Notes under the pieces: generated by a model | Databases searched by the model: none | Told to the model about the DNA's origin: nothing | Seen by the model: only the letters and a program-made list of their open reading frames with translations | Position numbers and translations under genes: made by a program | Assembly: GCA_942490995.1 (NCBI GenBank) | Contig: CALOBG010000054.1 | Span: 124,001-188,000, forward strand | DNA from: UBA981 sp942490995 | Lineage (GTDB): Bacteria; Pseudomonadota; Gammaproteobacteria; Ga0077536 | DNA: 64,000 bases | Direction of reading: 5' to 3' | Shown here: positions 54,775 through 63,840 of the stretch, one piece after another | Position numbering within the stretch: position 1 is the stretch's first letter | How the letters are laid out: each line of letters starts with the position of its first letter

Positions 54775-56320
54775 TTAGAGACTGATATTGCCCGGCAGAA
54801 GTGCTTCGATGTCTTCGACCGTCGTCGCGCCAGGCAGTTTCGTGAACACCTCGCGCAGGTAGGCATAGGGCTCCAGTCCGTGCGCCTTGGCGGTCTCAAC
54901 CAAAGAATAAAGATTGGCCGAGGCATTAACCCCGGCGACCGAGTCACTGAACAACCAGGCCTTGCGGCCCATCACGAACGGACGCACCGCGTTCTCGCAC
55001 AGGTTGTTGTCAATCTCCAGCCGTCCGTCATCCAGGTAGCGCGTGAGCTTGTCCCATTCGTGATGTAAATAATTCAGGGCTTTACCGACTGCACCAGTCG
55101 GCGGGACCTGGGGTAGCACGGATTCAAGCCATCCTCGCATCTCGTCGAGCACCGGCTTCGCGTGCCGAAGGCGGTTGACGTAACGCTCATCGGCCGCCAT
55201 CGGCGCGCCTGTTTCTCAACCCCGGTATAACTTTTTGTATGAGTGATAAACCGCGCCAAGCCTTACCCCGACGCTTGTTCTTCCCTTGTGCTTTCACCGC
55301 CTCGTCAAAACGACGACGCGCATGGGCCATGCAACCGAGCTGTTTCAACCCGTTCGTCGCAACCAACGCGTTGTAGCCGTCATAACCGTCAGTCTGAAGG
55401 TAACCACGATAGCCCGCCAACAACCGTTGCGGCACCGCGCCACTTCGCGAGGCGTCGTAATCGTACAAGATGACCCGCTCATCCGGCGGTCCACCGCGTT
55501 GCACCCACAGGTAGGATTGTGATTGCGCGCGACGACCGGCTTCCTTCAAAACCTGCACCCGCGTCTCATCCATCTGTACGATGTCATAATCGAGCAGCCG
55601 GTCACGCATCAGATTAATCAACGGCTGCACCAATGTGCCGGCCTTGATCATCCAACTCGCCTGCGTACCGCGCGGCAGGTCGACGTTAATACGATTTAAA
55701 ATCGTCTCCTGCCGGTACAACGGTAAGCCATCGACATACTTGCAGACCGCGATATGGGCTAATAAGCCCGGTGAGGCCATGCTTTTTGGAATGGGTTGGG
55801 CCAGCAACGGCGCAGTCTTGATGCACCGCCCGCAATTGCACACATACTGCTTGCGGATATGACGGATCACCTGGATGACCGCCGGCACAATATCCAGCTG
55901 CTCGCTGACCACCTCGCCGATCATTTTCAGCGGTAGGCCATCGTGTGTACACACCTGCTCGGACTCGGGCAGCACATGCACCACCTCGACGCGTGGCAGA
56001 TTCTCCGGCAACGGTTTACGCCCACCGCGTTGGCGCGTGTGCGGGGCGATCTCAATCGCCAAGGGTGTGTCGGTCTCGCCAGACTCAGTGGCGTCAGCCT
56101 CCGCTTCGTCAAACAATCGGATTTGATCGGGCGACACCTTCTCACTGCGTGCGGCAAAGCGGATCGCCAAAGCGAGGTTTAAACGTTCTTGGAGGAGCGA
56201 GACTTGCGTTTTGTAGTTCTGATTATCGGCCATCAACTGCTCATTGCGAGCAGCCTGTTCAACGACCAATAACTTCGGTGCGTCAACATCATCAGGGAGT
56301 TGTTCGAGCACCGTTGACAT
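54775..56320 (-). pseudogene. tnpC: IS66 TnpC transposase, copy B, frameshifted
   Basis: It is intact from MSTVLEQLPDDVDAPKLLVV through the zinc region and the two Asp blocks. It then loses frame near 55230, where extra bases (a longer A-run and G-run than in copy A) turn LIQKLYRVEKQAR into LIQKVIPGLRNRR. The C-terminal part with CENAVRPF is in another frame. It is inactive for a different reason from copy A. Confidence 0.9.
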
Positions 56321-56355
56321 GCGCGGCAGTATAGCAAAACGATTGATCTGAGTCG

Positions 56356-56712
56356 CTATAAAACACTCGCATAATGCAATGTTTTATGACCTTCCTCAGG
56401 CATGAACGCGTAGCCTTGAAGCAGCCGATGCAGTTGCGTTTCGTTGAGTTCGATCAACGCTTCCGGCCACCGCATTGGCCAGCGGAATTTGTCCTGCTCG
56501 AGACGTTTGTACCACAATACGAAACCACTGCGGTCCCAATACACGATCTTCAACTTATCCCGTTTGCGGTTGCAGAACACGTACAACGCCCCGGTGAACG
56601 GCGAGTGGGATAGGTCATCTTCAATGATCAACGTCAGGCCGTTGATCGACTTCCGGAAATCGACCGGTTCACGATGCACATAGACCGCCGGCACGTCACG
56701 AAACATCTCCAT
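56356..56712 (-). CDS. tnpB: IS66 TnpB accessory protein, copy B
   Basis: The 118 residues are identical to copy A at 49611-49967, with VDFRKSINGLTLIIEDDL and YWDRSGFVLWYKRLEQDKF. It lies between tnpA and tnpC as in other IS66 elements. Confidence 0.95.
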   Translation of the reverse strand: MEMFRDVPAVYVHREPVDFRKSINGLTLIIEDDLSHSPFTGALYVFCNRKRDKLKIVYWDRSGFVLWYKRLEQDKFRWPMRWPEALIELNETQLHRLLQGYAFMPEEGHKTLHYASVL

Positions 56713-56715
56713 CGC

Positions 56716-57015
56716 TTAATCCTTCAGCGCACGCAGCAGCCCGGTTAACCAGGCCACGTCAACGCCTGGCGACAGCTCCAGCGTCGTGCTCGAACCCACA
56801 TGGAGCCGCAGTACCTCAGCGCGTGAACCACCGCTCAACTTCATCGCCACAAAGGGACTGCGCGGTGCCACTGCGGTTTTGCCCAGCTGACGACGCCGAA
56901 AACTGAAAGACTTGGGATTAACTCCGTGCTGGCGGCAGAACGCCGCGGCTGTTAACCCACTTGATGCGTGCGCCTCTATCAGGGCCTGCCAATCCGCCTG
57001 TGAACGTCGTGCCAT
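56716..57015 (-). CDS. tnpA: IS66 TnpA accessory protein, copy B
   Basis: The 99 residues are identical to copy A at 49308-49607. It is the first gene of the element, and tnpB follows after 3 bp. Confidence 0.92.
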   Translation of the reverse strand: MARRSQADWQALIEAHASSGLTAAAFCRQHGVNPKSFSFRRRQLGKTAVAPRSPFVAMKLSGGSRAEVLRLHVGSSTTLELSPGVDVAWLTGLLRALKD

Positions 57016-57195
57016 CGAAAATGCTCCGCCAAATTTACAGCGGGCATTTCTACTACGTCCGGGAAGGACTCGAATAGGGCGTCGTTTACGTTGCGCTTAC
57101 GATCATTGCATCCTTATTGGAGGTGTTTGCAATACTCCATTCGATGTAGGCTAGATTCGCGAACCAGGAATATTGATAGTAGTCCATGTAGTTCA

Positions 57196-57984
57196 TCATG
57201 GCGCTCCATTAACGTCCCTTAGTGGTTTGATTACCAAAGCGACAAGGTCGTCGCTAAATATCAGGTTATTTCTTGTGATGTGACCCGGCCCGGTACAACC
57301 AGGCGCGGACCGTTCGACTGGGATCAATCGATCGAGGGAGCTGCGATGTATGCGAATATTTGATGCTTTTCCGAGCACTTCACCGGTATCGATCACACGG
57401 ACGACAATATTGAACGCACTGCAACACGGCGGAAATGATGCTTCTTGCAAAGAAAACTCATATTTGCTCAGAAAGTTCTCGACCTCAGTACGCCTGATTT
57501 GCGGTCTAGCTTTTCCGCCCACTGGCTCCATCGTCCTGCGAAACATCTGCCTTCCGGCTCCCCTACTCTCAACGTAGCGGAACCCGCGCCTCGCCCAAAA
57601 CTCGATATCGGTTGTTCCCAAAAACCCCTCTGCCTCAACGGTACGAAACACCTTAATCCCGGCTTCCGTTTCACACAGCATCTTGGCCTGCAGCGCAATC
57701 GCGAACGTTTCCCAGTACGTGCACACCGCGAGCACACTCCAGAGCGCCAACATGATCGGAACGCGACGCTTCGTCGTCTTCACCGAAGGCGCAATAGCCC
57801 AAAGATAGACGACCGGCATAAGCGTTATAGACATCAGCACGAGAGCAATCTCGGGCCCGCCGTAGGTGATGATGTAGGGTTTGAGCGCTTCCCATCCGGA
57901 TAACAGGTTCAATTTCGTTAGCTCCTCGAATGTTCTTGATGCCAGTGCTTCGGCCGTAAAATAGACTTCGAAGCGGAAGAGCAA
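57196..57984 (-). CDS. Membrane protein of repeated module, copy 3 (diverged)
   Basis: The 262-residue protein has hydrophobic segments near 45-65 (GGPEIALVLMSITLMPVVYL) and 75-95. It then has QAKMLCETEAGIKVFRTVEA, EGFLGTTDIEFWARRGFRYV, and a Cys-containing C-terminal part. The pattern W...QA..C...G..(V/I)F(R/K)T.E..GF.G...GFRY(L/V)E is shared with copies 1 and 2, so it is a true homologue at low identity. Its stop overlaps the start of the copy 3 lipase-like gene. The function is unknown; an immunity-type membrane protein is one possibility. Confidence 0.75.
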   Translation of the reverse strand: MLFRFEVYFTAEALASRTFEELTKLNLLSGWEALKPYIITYGGPEIALVLMSITLMPVVYLWAIAPSVKTTKRRVPIMLALWSVLAVCTYWETFAIALQAKMLCETEAGIKVFRTVEAEGFLGTTDIEFWARRGFRYVESRGAGRQMFRRTMEPVGGKARPQIRRTEVENFLSKYEFSLQEASFPPCCSAFNIVVRVIDTGEVLGKASNIRIHRSSLDRLIPVERSAPGCTGPGHITRNNLIFSDDLVALVIKPLRDVNGAP

Positions 57985-58243
57985 TTACAGGACTGGCATA
58001 GATTCGACCTGTACCTGATGCTGCGCACGCAGATTTGACCAGAATATCCCAACTCTGCGCGCTCAGCGTTGACCAGCAAATAGATGCCGGAACTTCCAAT
58101 AAATCCGAGCCATACATACTCGCGTGCATGGTCAGTGATCAGTGCGCACCGCGTGTAGCGCGACAATCTGGATGAGAACTCAGCGACAATCAGGGTGAGA
58201 ACCGGGCGTCGCGGCCAAGGCATGATTACCGGGTGTCGCGCGG

Positions 58244-59093
58244 TTAGCAAGCGTCGTCGGTTTGTTTGTCGTTGGGCGGCACCGGCGTGGTGTTTTTGAT
58301 TGTCGCGCGGGTAGCCGGCCGCCCGCGGCCGCGCTTGTCTTCAAGCGCACTTTTTCGCCGATAGCTGTCGACGTTGAGCTCGAAGATTGTGGCGTGGTGA
58401 ACCAGTCGATCGACGGCGGCCAGGGTCATGGCGGGGTCCGGGAAGATCCGTCCCCATTCGCCGAACGGTTGGTTGGCCGTGATGAGCAGGGAACGGCGTT
58501 CGTAGCGGGCGCTGATCAGCTCGAACAGCACGCTGGTTTCCGCCTGATCCTTGGTCACGTAGGCGAGGTCGTCCAGGATTAACAGGTGATACTTGTCGAG
58601 CTTGTCGATGGCGGACTCGAGGGTGAGTTCGCGGCGCGCCACCTGCAGTCGCTGAACGAGATCGGTGGTGCGGGTGTAAAGCACACGATAACCGTTCTCC
58701 ACCAGGGCTAAGCCGATCGCTGCAGCCAGATGGCTTTTGCCGCCGCCGGGCGGGCCGAACAGGATCAGGTTGGCACCTTCATCGAGCCAGCGGTCGCCGC
58801 TGGTCAGCGCCGTCACTTGCGCTTTGGAGACCATGGGTACGGCGGTGAAGTCGAACGCATCCAGGCTCTTGCCAGGCGGTAACCGGGCGGCATTGAGATG
58901 ACGCTCGATGCGCCGGTAAGCGCGCTCGGCCAGCTCCTGCTCTGCGAGGGCCGAGAGCAGCTTCGCTTGCCGGCCAGCCTTCGCGATCGGCCTGCTCGGT
59001 GAAGCGCGCCCAGACGGCCTTGATGGTCGGCAGGCGTAGCTCGTTAAGCATCAGGGTCAAGCGTGCGGTATCGATCAGGGGTTGCCGGCTCAT
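58244..59093 (-). pseudogene. istB: IS21 IstB helper ATPase, frameshifted
   Basis: It starts MSRQPLIDTARLTLMLNELR at 59093, loses frame near 58970, and continues in a second frame with Walker A LFGPPGGGKSHLAAAIG and Walker B LLILDDLAYV. The remainder of the AAA+ domain is complete to 58244. It overlaps the istA end by 4 bp. Confidence 0.85.
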
Positions 59094-60592
59094 ACGCCAC
59101 CTCCCGCCGGGACGAGGGCTTCGTAAGCGGCGAGGGAACCCAGCGGGATCTCGATGCATGGCACCGCCGCCGGGTCCGGCGAGAAGCGCCTGCGCAACTC
59201 AGCCGGATCCGGTAGCTGCCCGGTATCCAACAGGGCGGCCAGGTGCTCGGCGAGCGCCGCTTCACAACCGCGCTCGTGGGCCAGGGCCAGCAGCTCGACC
59301 ATGCGTCGGCAGGCCGGCCGTTCACCCAGCGCGCTCAGCAACGCCTCAAAGGTGCGCCGGTAAGCGTCTCGCGGGAAGAGTTGATCGCGGTAGACCAGGT
59401 TCAACAGGGCCATGGGTTTACGCCGCAACCCCTGGATCACATGATGGTAGTTGACGACGTGGCCGTGTTTGCCATTGTGTTGGGCACGTCCCCTTGGCAG
59501 GGTCATCAATGCCGTCCCCGATGAACAGTTCCAGGCGGTCATCGTACAGGCGCACGCGCAAGCGGTGGCCGATCAGGCGCGAGGGCACGGTATAAAAGAC
59601 CTTGCGCAAAGTGAAGCCGCCGGAGGAGGTCACTCGAACCAGCACCTCTTCGAAGTCCTGGGTCCGCAGCCTGGGCAAGGGCCGAGGACTGCGCGCTCCG
59701 CATCGATACGTGCCTGATGGCGCCGATTGCGTCGACTGACCAGTTCATCCACGAAGGCCCGATACGCCGCCACGGTGTCGAAGTCGCGGCTGCCACGCAT
59801 CAGCAGGGCATCGCGCAGGGCGTGCTTGAGATGGCCGTGCGGGCCTTCGATGCTGCCGTTCTCGTGAGCCACCCCGGGGTTGTTGCGGCTTGGGACCATG
59901 CCGTAGTGACGGCACAAGTCATCGTAGCGCCGGGTCAGATCCTCGGCGGCTGCGTGGTCGAGATTCTTGAACGCCGCCGACAGACTGTCGGTACGGTGTT
60001 CCCGTGGCACACCGCCGAGCGACCACAACGCGTTCTGAAGTCCTTCCGCCAACGCCACGAAGCGCTCGCCGCCGAGCACCACGTGGGCATGGGAGAAACC
60101 CGAGTAGGCGAGCCGGAAATGATACAGCCGATGATCCAGATCGGTGCCATCGATGGTCACGCCAAGATCGGCCATATCGGTGAAGTCGGACAGCCCCATC
60201 CGACCGGGCTCGTGGGTCTGGCGGAAAATGATCTCCTGCTCGGGACCGTAGAGCGCCTGCCAGGCGCGCACGCGTCGCTCGAGGGTACGCCGGACGCCGG
60301 GGTCGAGTTGTGGATGCCGGCGCATCATCTCCTCGTACAAGGCCACGGGCCGGAGTCCCGGCGAAGCGTTCAACAGCGGCACGACCTCCTCGTCGAAGAT
60401 CCCGGCCAGCGGATCAGGCCGTCGCCGGCTGCGCCGGGTGACTTTCTGCGACGGTAACCGCGTGTCGTTTTCGATTCGGTAAGCACTCGCTGTGCTCAGC
60501 GATGCCTTGGCGGCCGCTGCCGCGGGGGTATCAGTCTGTCGGAATTTCATGTAAAGCCTCACTTGGTGATCGGTTAGGTGTCGACCCGGCAT
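59090..60592 (-). pseudogene. istA: IS21 IstA transposase, frameshifted
   Basis: The first 300 codons (MPGRHLTDHQVRLYMKFRQT; GLSDFTDMADLGVTIDGTDL; HENGSIEGPHGHLKHALRDA) form a normal N-terminus and DDE core. The frame changes near 59670 and again near 59520, and the C-terminal parts (SSGGFTLRKVFYTVPSRLIG; LNLVYRDQLFPRDAYRRTFE) lie in other frames. Confidence 0.85.
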
Positions 60593-61932
60593 CGGGTATT
60601 CCTCTTTGGTCAGAAGAACACCCTAAACGGGGTCGTACCGCGATCACCGGGCGGGGTTCCTTCGGGAACCCCGCCGCCGTTTGGCCGTTGACTTCGGTCG
60701 GGCTACGCCCTTCCTACGTCAGCGGCCAGACGGCTCGGCTTTCTCATCTTGATTGTCGCGCTGTTCTCAGCTTGATTGTCGCTGCGCAACCGCGGGGGTG
60801 CGGACAAGAACTTGGACTACCTGGAGGTAGTTCATGTACTCGTACGAAGAGAGGATCCGCGCAGTCGAGCTTTACATCAAGCTGGGTAAGCGCGTGAAGG
60901 CGACCATTCTGCAATTGGGTTATCCGACTAAGAACGCGTTGAAGGGCTGGTACCGGGAACACGAGCGGCAAGGCGACCTTACGAAGGGATTTCACCGTGT
61001 GCCGAAGTACTCGATGGCGCAACAGCAGGCTGCTGTGGATCATTTTCTCCACCATGGACGCTGCATCGATTTGACCCGGAAAGCGCTGGGCTATCCATGC
61101 CGGTCGTTGTTGCGGAGCTGGATTTACGAGGGGCACCCGGAACTCTGTCAGCGCAGTGTCGGGCGCAGTCGCGCAGTGCCGAACTCCCTGGAGGCAAAGC
61201 AAGAAGCCGTGATTGCCCTCTGTACGCGGCAGGGGAAGGCGCTGGCCATCGCGCAGGATCTAGGCGTCTCGAGGGAAACCTTGTACAACTGGAAAAATCA
61301 GCTACTCGGTCGAGAGGCACCTGCATCCATGAAACGCCAAAGCAAACCGCCGGCCGATCCGGACAAGGCCCAGTTGGAGCAACAACTGGAAGCATTGAAA
61401 GGCGAGCTGCGACGACTCCAGCTGGAACACGACTTGCTGAAAAAGGCCAACGAAATCACAAAAAAAGACCTGGGTGTCAACCTGCAGCTCTTGACCAATC
61501 GGGAGATGACGATGCTGGTTGACGCCCTGAGACCGGCCCATGCCGTCAAGGAATTGTTGGCGGCGCTGGACTTGGCGCGCAGCTCCTATTTCTACCACCG
61601 TGGCCAGATCCGCCTCGGGGACCGGTATGTCGACGTGCGTCGTACACTGTCCGAGATCTTCGAGAGGAATCGTCGCTGCTACGGCTACCGCAGGATGCAC
61701 GCGTCGTTGCGACGGATGTGCATCTCGCTCTCGGAGAAGGTTGTGCGGCGCCTGATGAAGCAGGAAAACTTGATCGCTGCCACTCCAAAGCGGCGCCGGT
61801 ACGGCTCTTACCTGGGCGAGATCAGCCCCGCGCCGGAGAATCTGATCAATCGCGACTTCCGGTCGGCTGTGATCCTGCCCGCTAATGATGGACACCTTGT
61901 TAAGCGAATAGCATACGCAACAGAGGTGAACC

Positions 61933-62229
61933 ATGACCAAGCAGAAGCAAGGCAAGACAGTCCGAAAACGGCATGCGCAAGCGTTTAAGGACGAAGCACT
62001 GAGGCTGGCCGAGAAGGTCGGCGTAGCGCAGGCCGCCCGGGAACTCGGGGTCCACGATCCCCAGCTCTACGATTGGCGCCAGAAAGCGAACCGGCGAGCG
62101 TCACAGAGCTCTGTGGAACAGGCGCAGGCGACTGAGATTGCACGATTAAAGCGGCAGATGGCCGAGCAGGCGGAGGAGCTGGCGATATTAAAAAAAGCGG
62201 CCACGTACTTCGCGAAGAACCTGAAGTGA
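61933..62229 (+). CDS. IS3 OrfA (inner element)
   Basis: The 98-residue DNA-binding protein has a helix-turn-helix (EALRLAEKVGVAQAARELGV) and a leucine-zipper-like end (IARLKRQMAEQAEELAILKK). An A7 run at about 62189-62195 at the end of the zipper is a likely -1 slippage site that fuses it to OrfB. It overlaps OrfB by 4 bp. Confidence 0.92.
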   Translation: MTKQKQGKTVRKRHAQAFKDEALRLAEKVGVAQAARELGVHDPQLYDWRQKANRRASQSSVEQAQATEIARLKRQMAEQAEELAILKKAATYFAKNLK

Positions 62230-63092
62230 AGTACGTGTTTATGGCGGAGCACACCGCAATGTTCAAGGTAACCACGATGAGCCGAGTGTTGCAGGTATCG
62301 CGCAGCGGCTTCTACGGGTGGCGAAAGCGCCGGGGCTTACCCTCGGCTCGGCAGCAGCGCAGTGAGAAGCTTGATGTCGCCGTCAAGGCGGCCTTCGTAG
62401 CGGGCAAGGGCCGCTCTGGCTCGCCCAGACTCACCTTGGACCTGGCGGAAGCGGGGACGCCGTATGACCGCAAAACCGTCGCCAACAGCCTGCGCCGCCA
62501 GGGGCTTCGTGCCAAGGCGGCGAAGAAATTCAAGGTGACGACGAACTCGACACACTCGCTGCCGGTGGCACCGAATCTCCTGGAGCAAGATTTTGCGACC
62601 ACCGCGCCCAATCAGAAGTGGGTGGGTGACATCACGTATCTGTGGACGGATGAAGGCTGGCTCTATCTGGCCACCGTCATCGATCTTTACTCGCGTCGTG
62701 TGGTGGGCTGGGCGATGTCCGAGCGCATGACGGCACATTTGGCCTGCGATGCTTTACAGATGGCGCTATGGCGTCGCCGCAGGCCGGCTGGCGTGATCGT
62801 ACACTCCGATCGTGGCAGTCAGTACTGCTCTGCTGCTTATCAATCGTTGGTCAGCAAGCACGAGCTGCTGTGCTCAATGAGCGGCAAGGGTAATTGCTAC
62901 GACAATGCGTGCGCCGAAAGTTTTTTCCACACGCTCAAGGTCGAGGCTATCCACGGCGAACGCTTTCCCACACGAGACGGCATGAAACTCGCCGTCTTCG
63001 AATACATTGAGGTCGATTACAATCGAACCCGAAGACACAGCGCCAACGGCTACATCAGCCCGGAGGCATTTGAGGCTAAACGTCTCGTTTAA
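62226..63092 (+). CDS. IS3 OrfB integrase-type transposase (inner element)
   Basis: The 288-residue DDE transposase starts at GTG. The catalytic triad lies in QKWVGDITYLWTDEGW (Asp), VIVHSDRGSQYCSAAYQ (Asp) and CAESFFHTLKVEAIHG (Glu), followed by the usual VDYNRTRRHSANGYISPEAF tail. Functional OrfAB would come from -1 frameshifting. The frame is intact. Confidence 0.95.
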   Translation: MKYVFMAEHTAMFKVTTMSRVLQVSRSGFYGWRKRRGLPSARQQRSEKLDVAVKAAFVAGKGRSGSPRLTLDLAEAGTPYDRKTVANSLRRQGLRAKAAKKFKVTTNSTHSLPVAPNLLEQDFATTAPNQKWVGDITYLWTDEGWLYLATVIDLYSRRVVGWAMSERMTAHLACDALQMALWRRRRPAGVIVHSDRGSQYCSAAYQSLVSKHELLCSMSGKGNCYDNACAESFFHTLKVEAIHGERFPTRDGMKLAVFEYIEVDYNRTRRHSANGYISPEAFEAKRLV

Positions 63093-63802
63093 GCAGATGT
63101 CCGTTGTTCGCGGGCAGGATCACTGCGCCAAATCAGAAATGGCTCACCGACATCACGGAGTTCCAGATCCCGGCCGGCAAGGTGTACCTGTCACCAATCA
63201 TCGACTGCTTCGACGGTCTAGTCGTCAGCTGGTCGCTGGGGACAAGTCCAGACGCTGAACTCGTGAACACCATGCTCGACACGGCCATCGAGACGGTTGC
63301 CGATGGTCCTGACCGACCCATCGTGCATTCCGATCGCGGCGCCCACTATCGATGGCCGGGCTGGCTGTCTCGAATTGATCACGCAGGCCTGATTCGCTCG
63401 ATGTCCCGCAAGGCCTGCTCTCCGGACAATGCGGCATGTGAAGGCTTCTTCGGCCGCTTGAAGAATGAGATGTTCTATCCAGGGAGCTGGCAGAGCACGA
63501 CCATCGAGCACTTCATCGCTGAGGTTGATTCGTACATTCGTTGGTACAACGGAGAGCGGATTAAAATCTCACTGGGTTCACGCAGTCCCATGGAGCACCG
63601 CGCGAACCTCGGATATGCAACCTGAACCAGTCCAAGGTTCTGTCCGCACCCCCCGCTGGTCAAAGCTGCGTGCGCAGCAACATCGCTGGCCGCAATTGCA
63701 CTCACCCCGGGGTATGCATCCGCAGTAGCTGCATTACCGAGGAGGACGCAGCCTTTTTTTCACCGACGGCACGCACCAGAACGTGGCCGCCAAAAGATTC
63801 TT

Positions 63803-63836
63803 CGCGGAACACTCACGGAACACCGCCCAGTTTCAC
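63803..63836. repeat. 34-bp repeat, copy 2
   Basis: It matches 45736-45769 with two mismatches, in the same orientation. It lies just before the IS630-like fragment. No gene is visible between the MITE copy and this point. Confidence 0.7.
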
Positions 63837-63840
63837 GTTC

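Larger units (their letters stand above)
54729..57100 (-). mobile_element. IS66-family element, copy B, 2372 bp
   Basis: The element has the same length and ends as copy A, in opposite orientation. A perfect 8-bp duplication GATCATTG lies at 54721-54728 and 57101-57108. Each IS66 copy has its own target duplication, so they inserted independently. It interrupts the copy 3 lipase-like gene. Confidence 0.94.
54646..57199 (-). pseudogene. Lipase-like gene of repeated module, copy 3, split by IS66-B
   Basis: The ATG at 57199 lies inside the stop region of the membrane gene (ATGATGA). It reads MMNYMDYYQYSWFANLAYIE, 33 codons to the IS66-B target duplication. Removing IS66-B (54729-57100) and one GATCATTG restores 25 more codons (SAASDALRVPDRVAA...) ending at TAA 54648-54646 inside the palindromic repeat. 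The YSWFANLAYIEW motif matches copy 2 (YSWFADLAYVDW). Only about 50 native residues remain. Confidence 0.75.
58154..60788 (-). mobile_element. IS21-family element, 2635 bp
   Basis: Both ends carry two tandem GCGACAATC-type repeats, starting TGTAGCGCGACAATC on the left and TGCGCAGCGACAATC inward from the right. A perfect 6-bp duplication ACCGCG (58148-58153; 60789-60794) flanks it and includes the first base of the outer IS3, so IS21 inserted at that IS3 border. istA and istB are both damaged. Confidence 0.9.
61870..63122 (+). mobile_element. Inner IS3-family element, complete, 1253 bp
   Basis: Ends TGATCCTGCCCGCTAATGAT and, inward from the right, TGATCCTGCCCGCGAACAAC are flanked by the 3-bp duplication CTG (61867-61869; 63123-63125). 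Both open frames are intact, so it is probably the youngest and a potentially active insertion in this stack. Confidence 0.93.
60834..63625 (+). pseudogene. Outer IS3 transposase, split but restorable
   Basis: The 5' part (60834-61869) has two helix-turn-helix blocks and a coiled coil (LEQQLEALKGELRRLQLEHD) and reaches ENLINRDFRSA. The 3' part (63126-63625) continues APNQKWLTDITEFQIPAGKV (first Asp), PIVHSDRGAHY (second Asp) and NEMFYPGSW after the Glu. Deleting the inner IS3 and one CTG gives a single 511-codon frame without a stop, so this was an intact single-ORF IS3 transposase until the insertion. Confidence 0.92.
60794..63653 (+). mobile_element. Outer IS3-family element, interrupted by a second IS3
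   Basis: Ends are GGGGGTGCGGACAAGAACTT and, inward from the right, GGGGGTGCGGACAGAACCTT. A 3-bp duplication CGC (60791-60793; 63654-63656) fits IS3. Its transposase is split by the IS3 element at 61870-63122. It sits in the MITE-like repeat. Confidence 0.85.
58020..63678. repeat. Second copy of the MITE-like element, split by nested IS elements
   Basis: The left part, 58020 to about 58150, matches the unit at 47601-47765 with scattered substitutions. The right part, 63654-63678, supplies the other terminal repeat with one mismatch between the two ends. Removing IS21 (58154-60788) and the outer IS3 (60794-63653) with their duplications restores a unit of the same size. The IS stack therefore landed in this small repeat. 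Confidence 0.82.

Noticed and set aside
49223..57100. IS66-bounded composite transposon
   Set aside because: Each IS66 copy has its own different 8-bp duplication, so the outer ends did not move as one unit.
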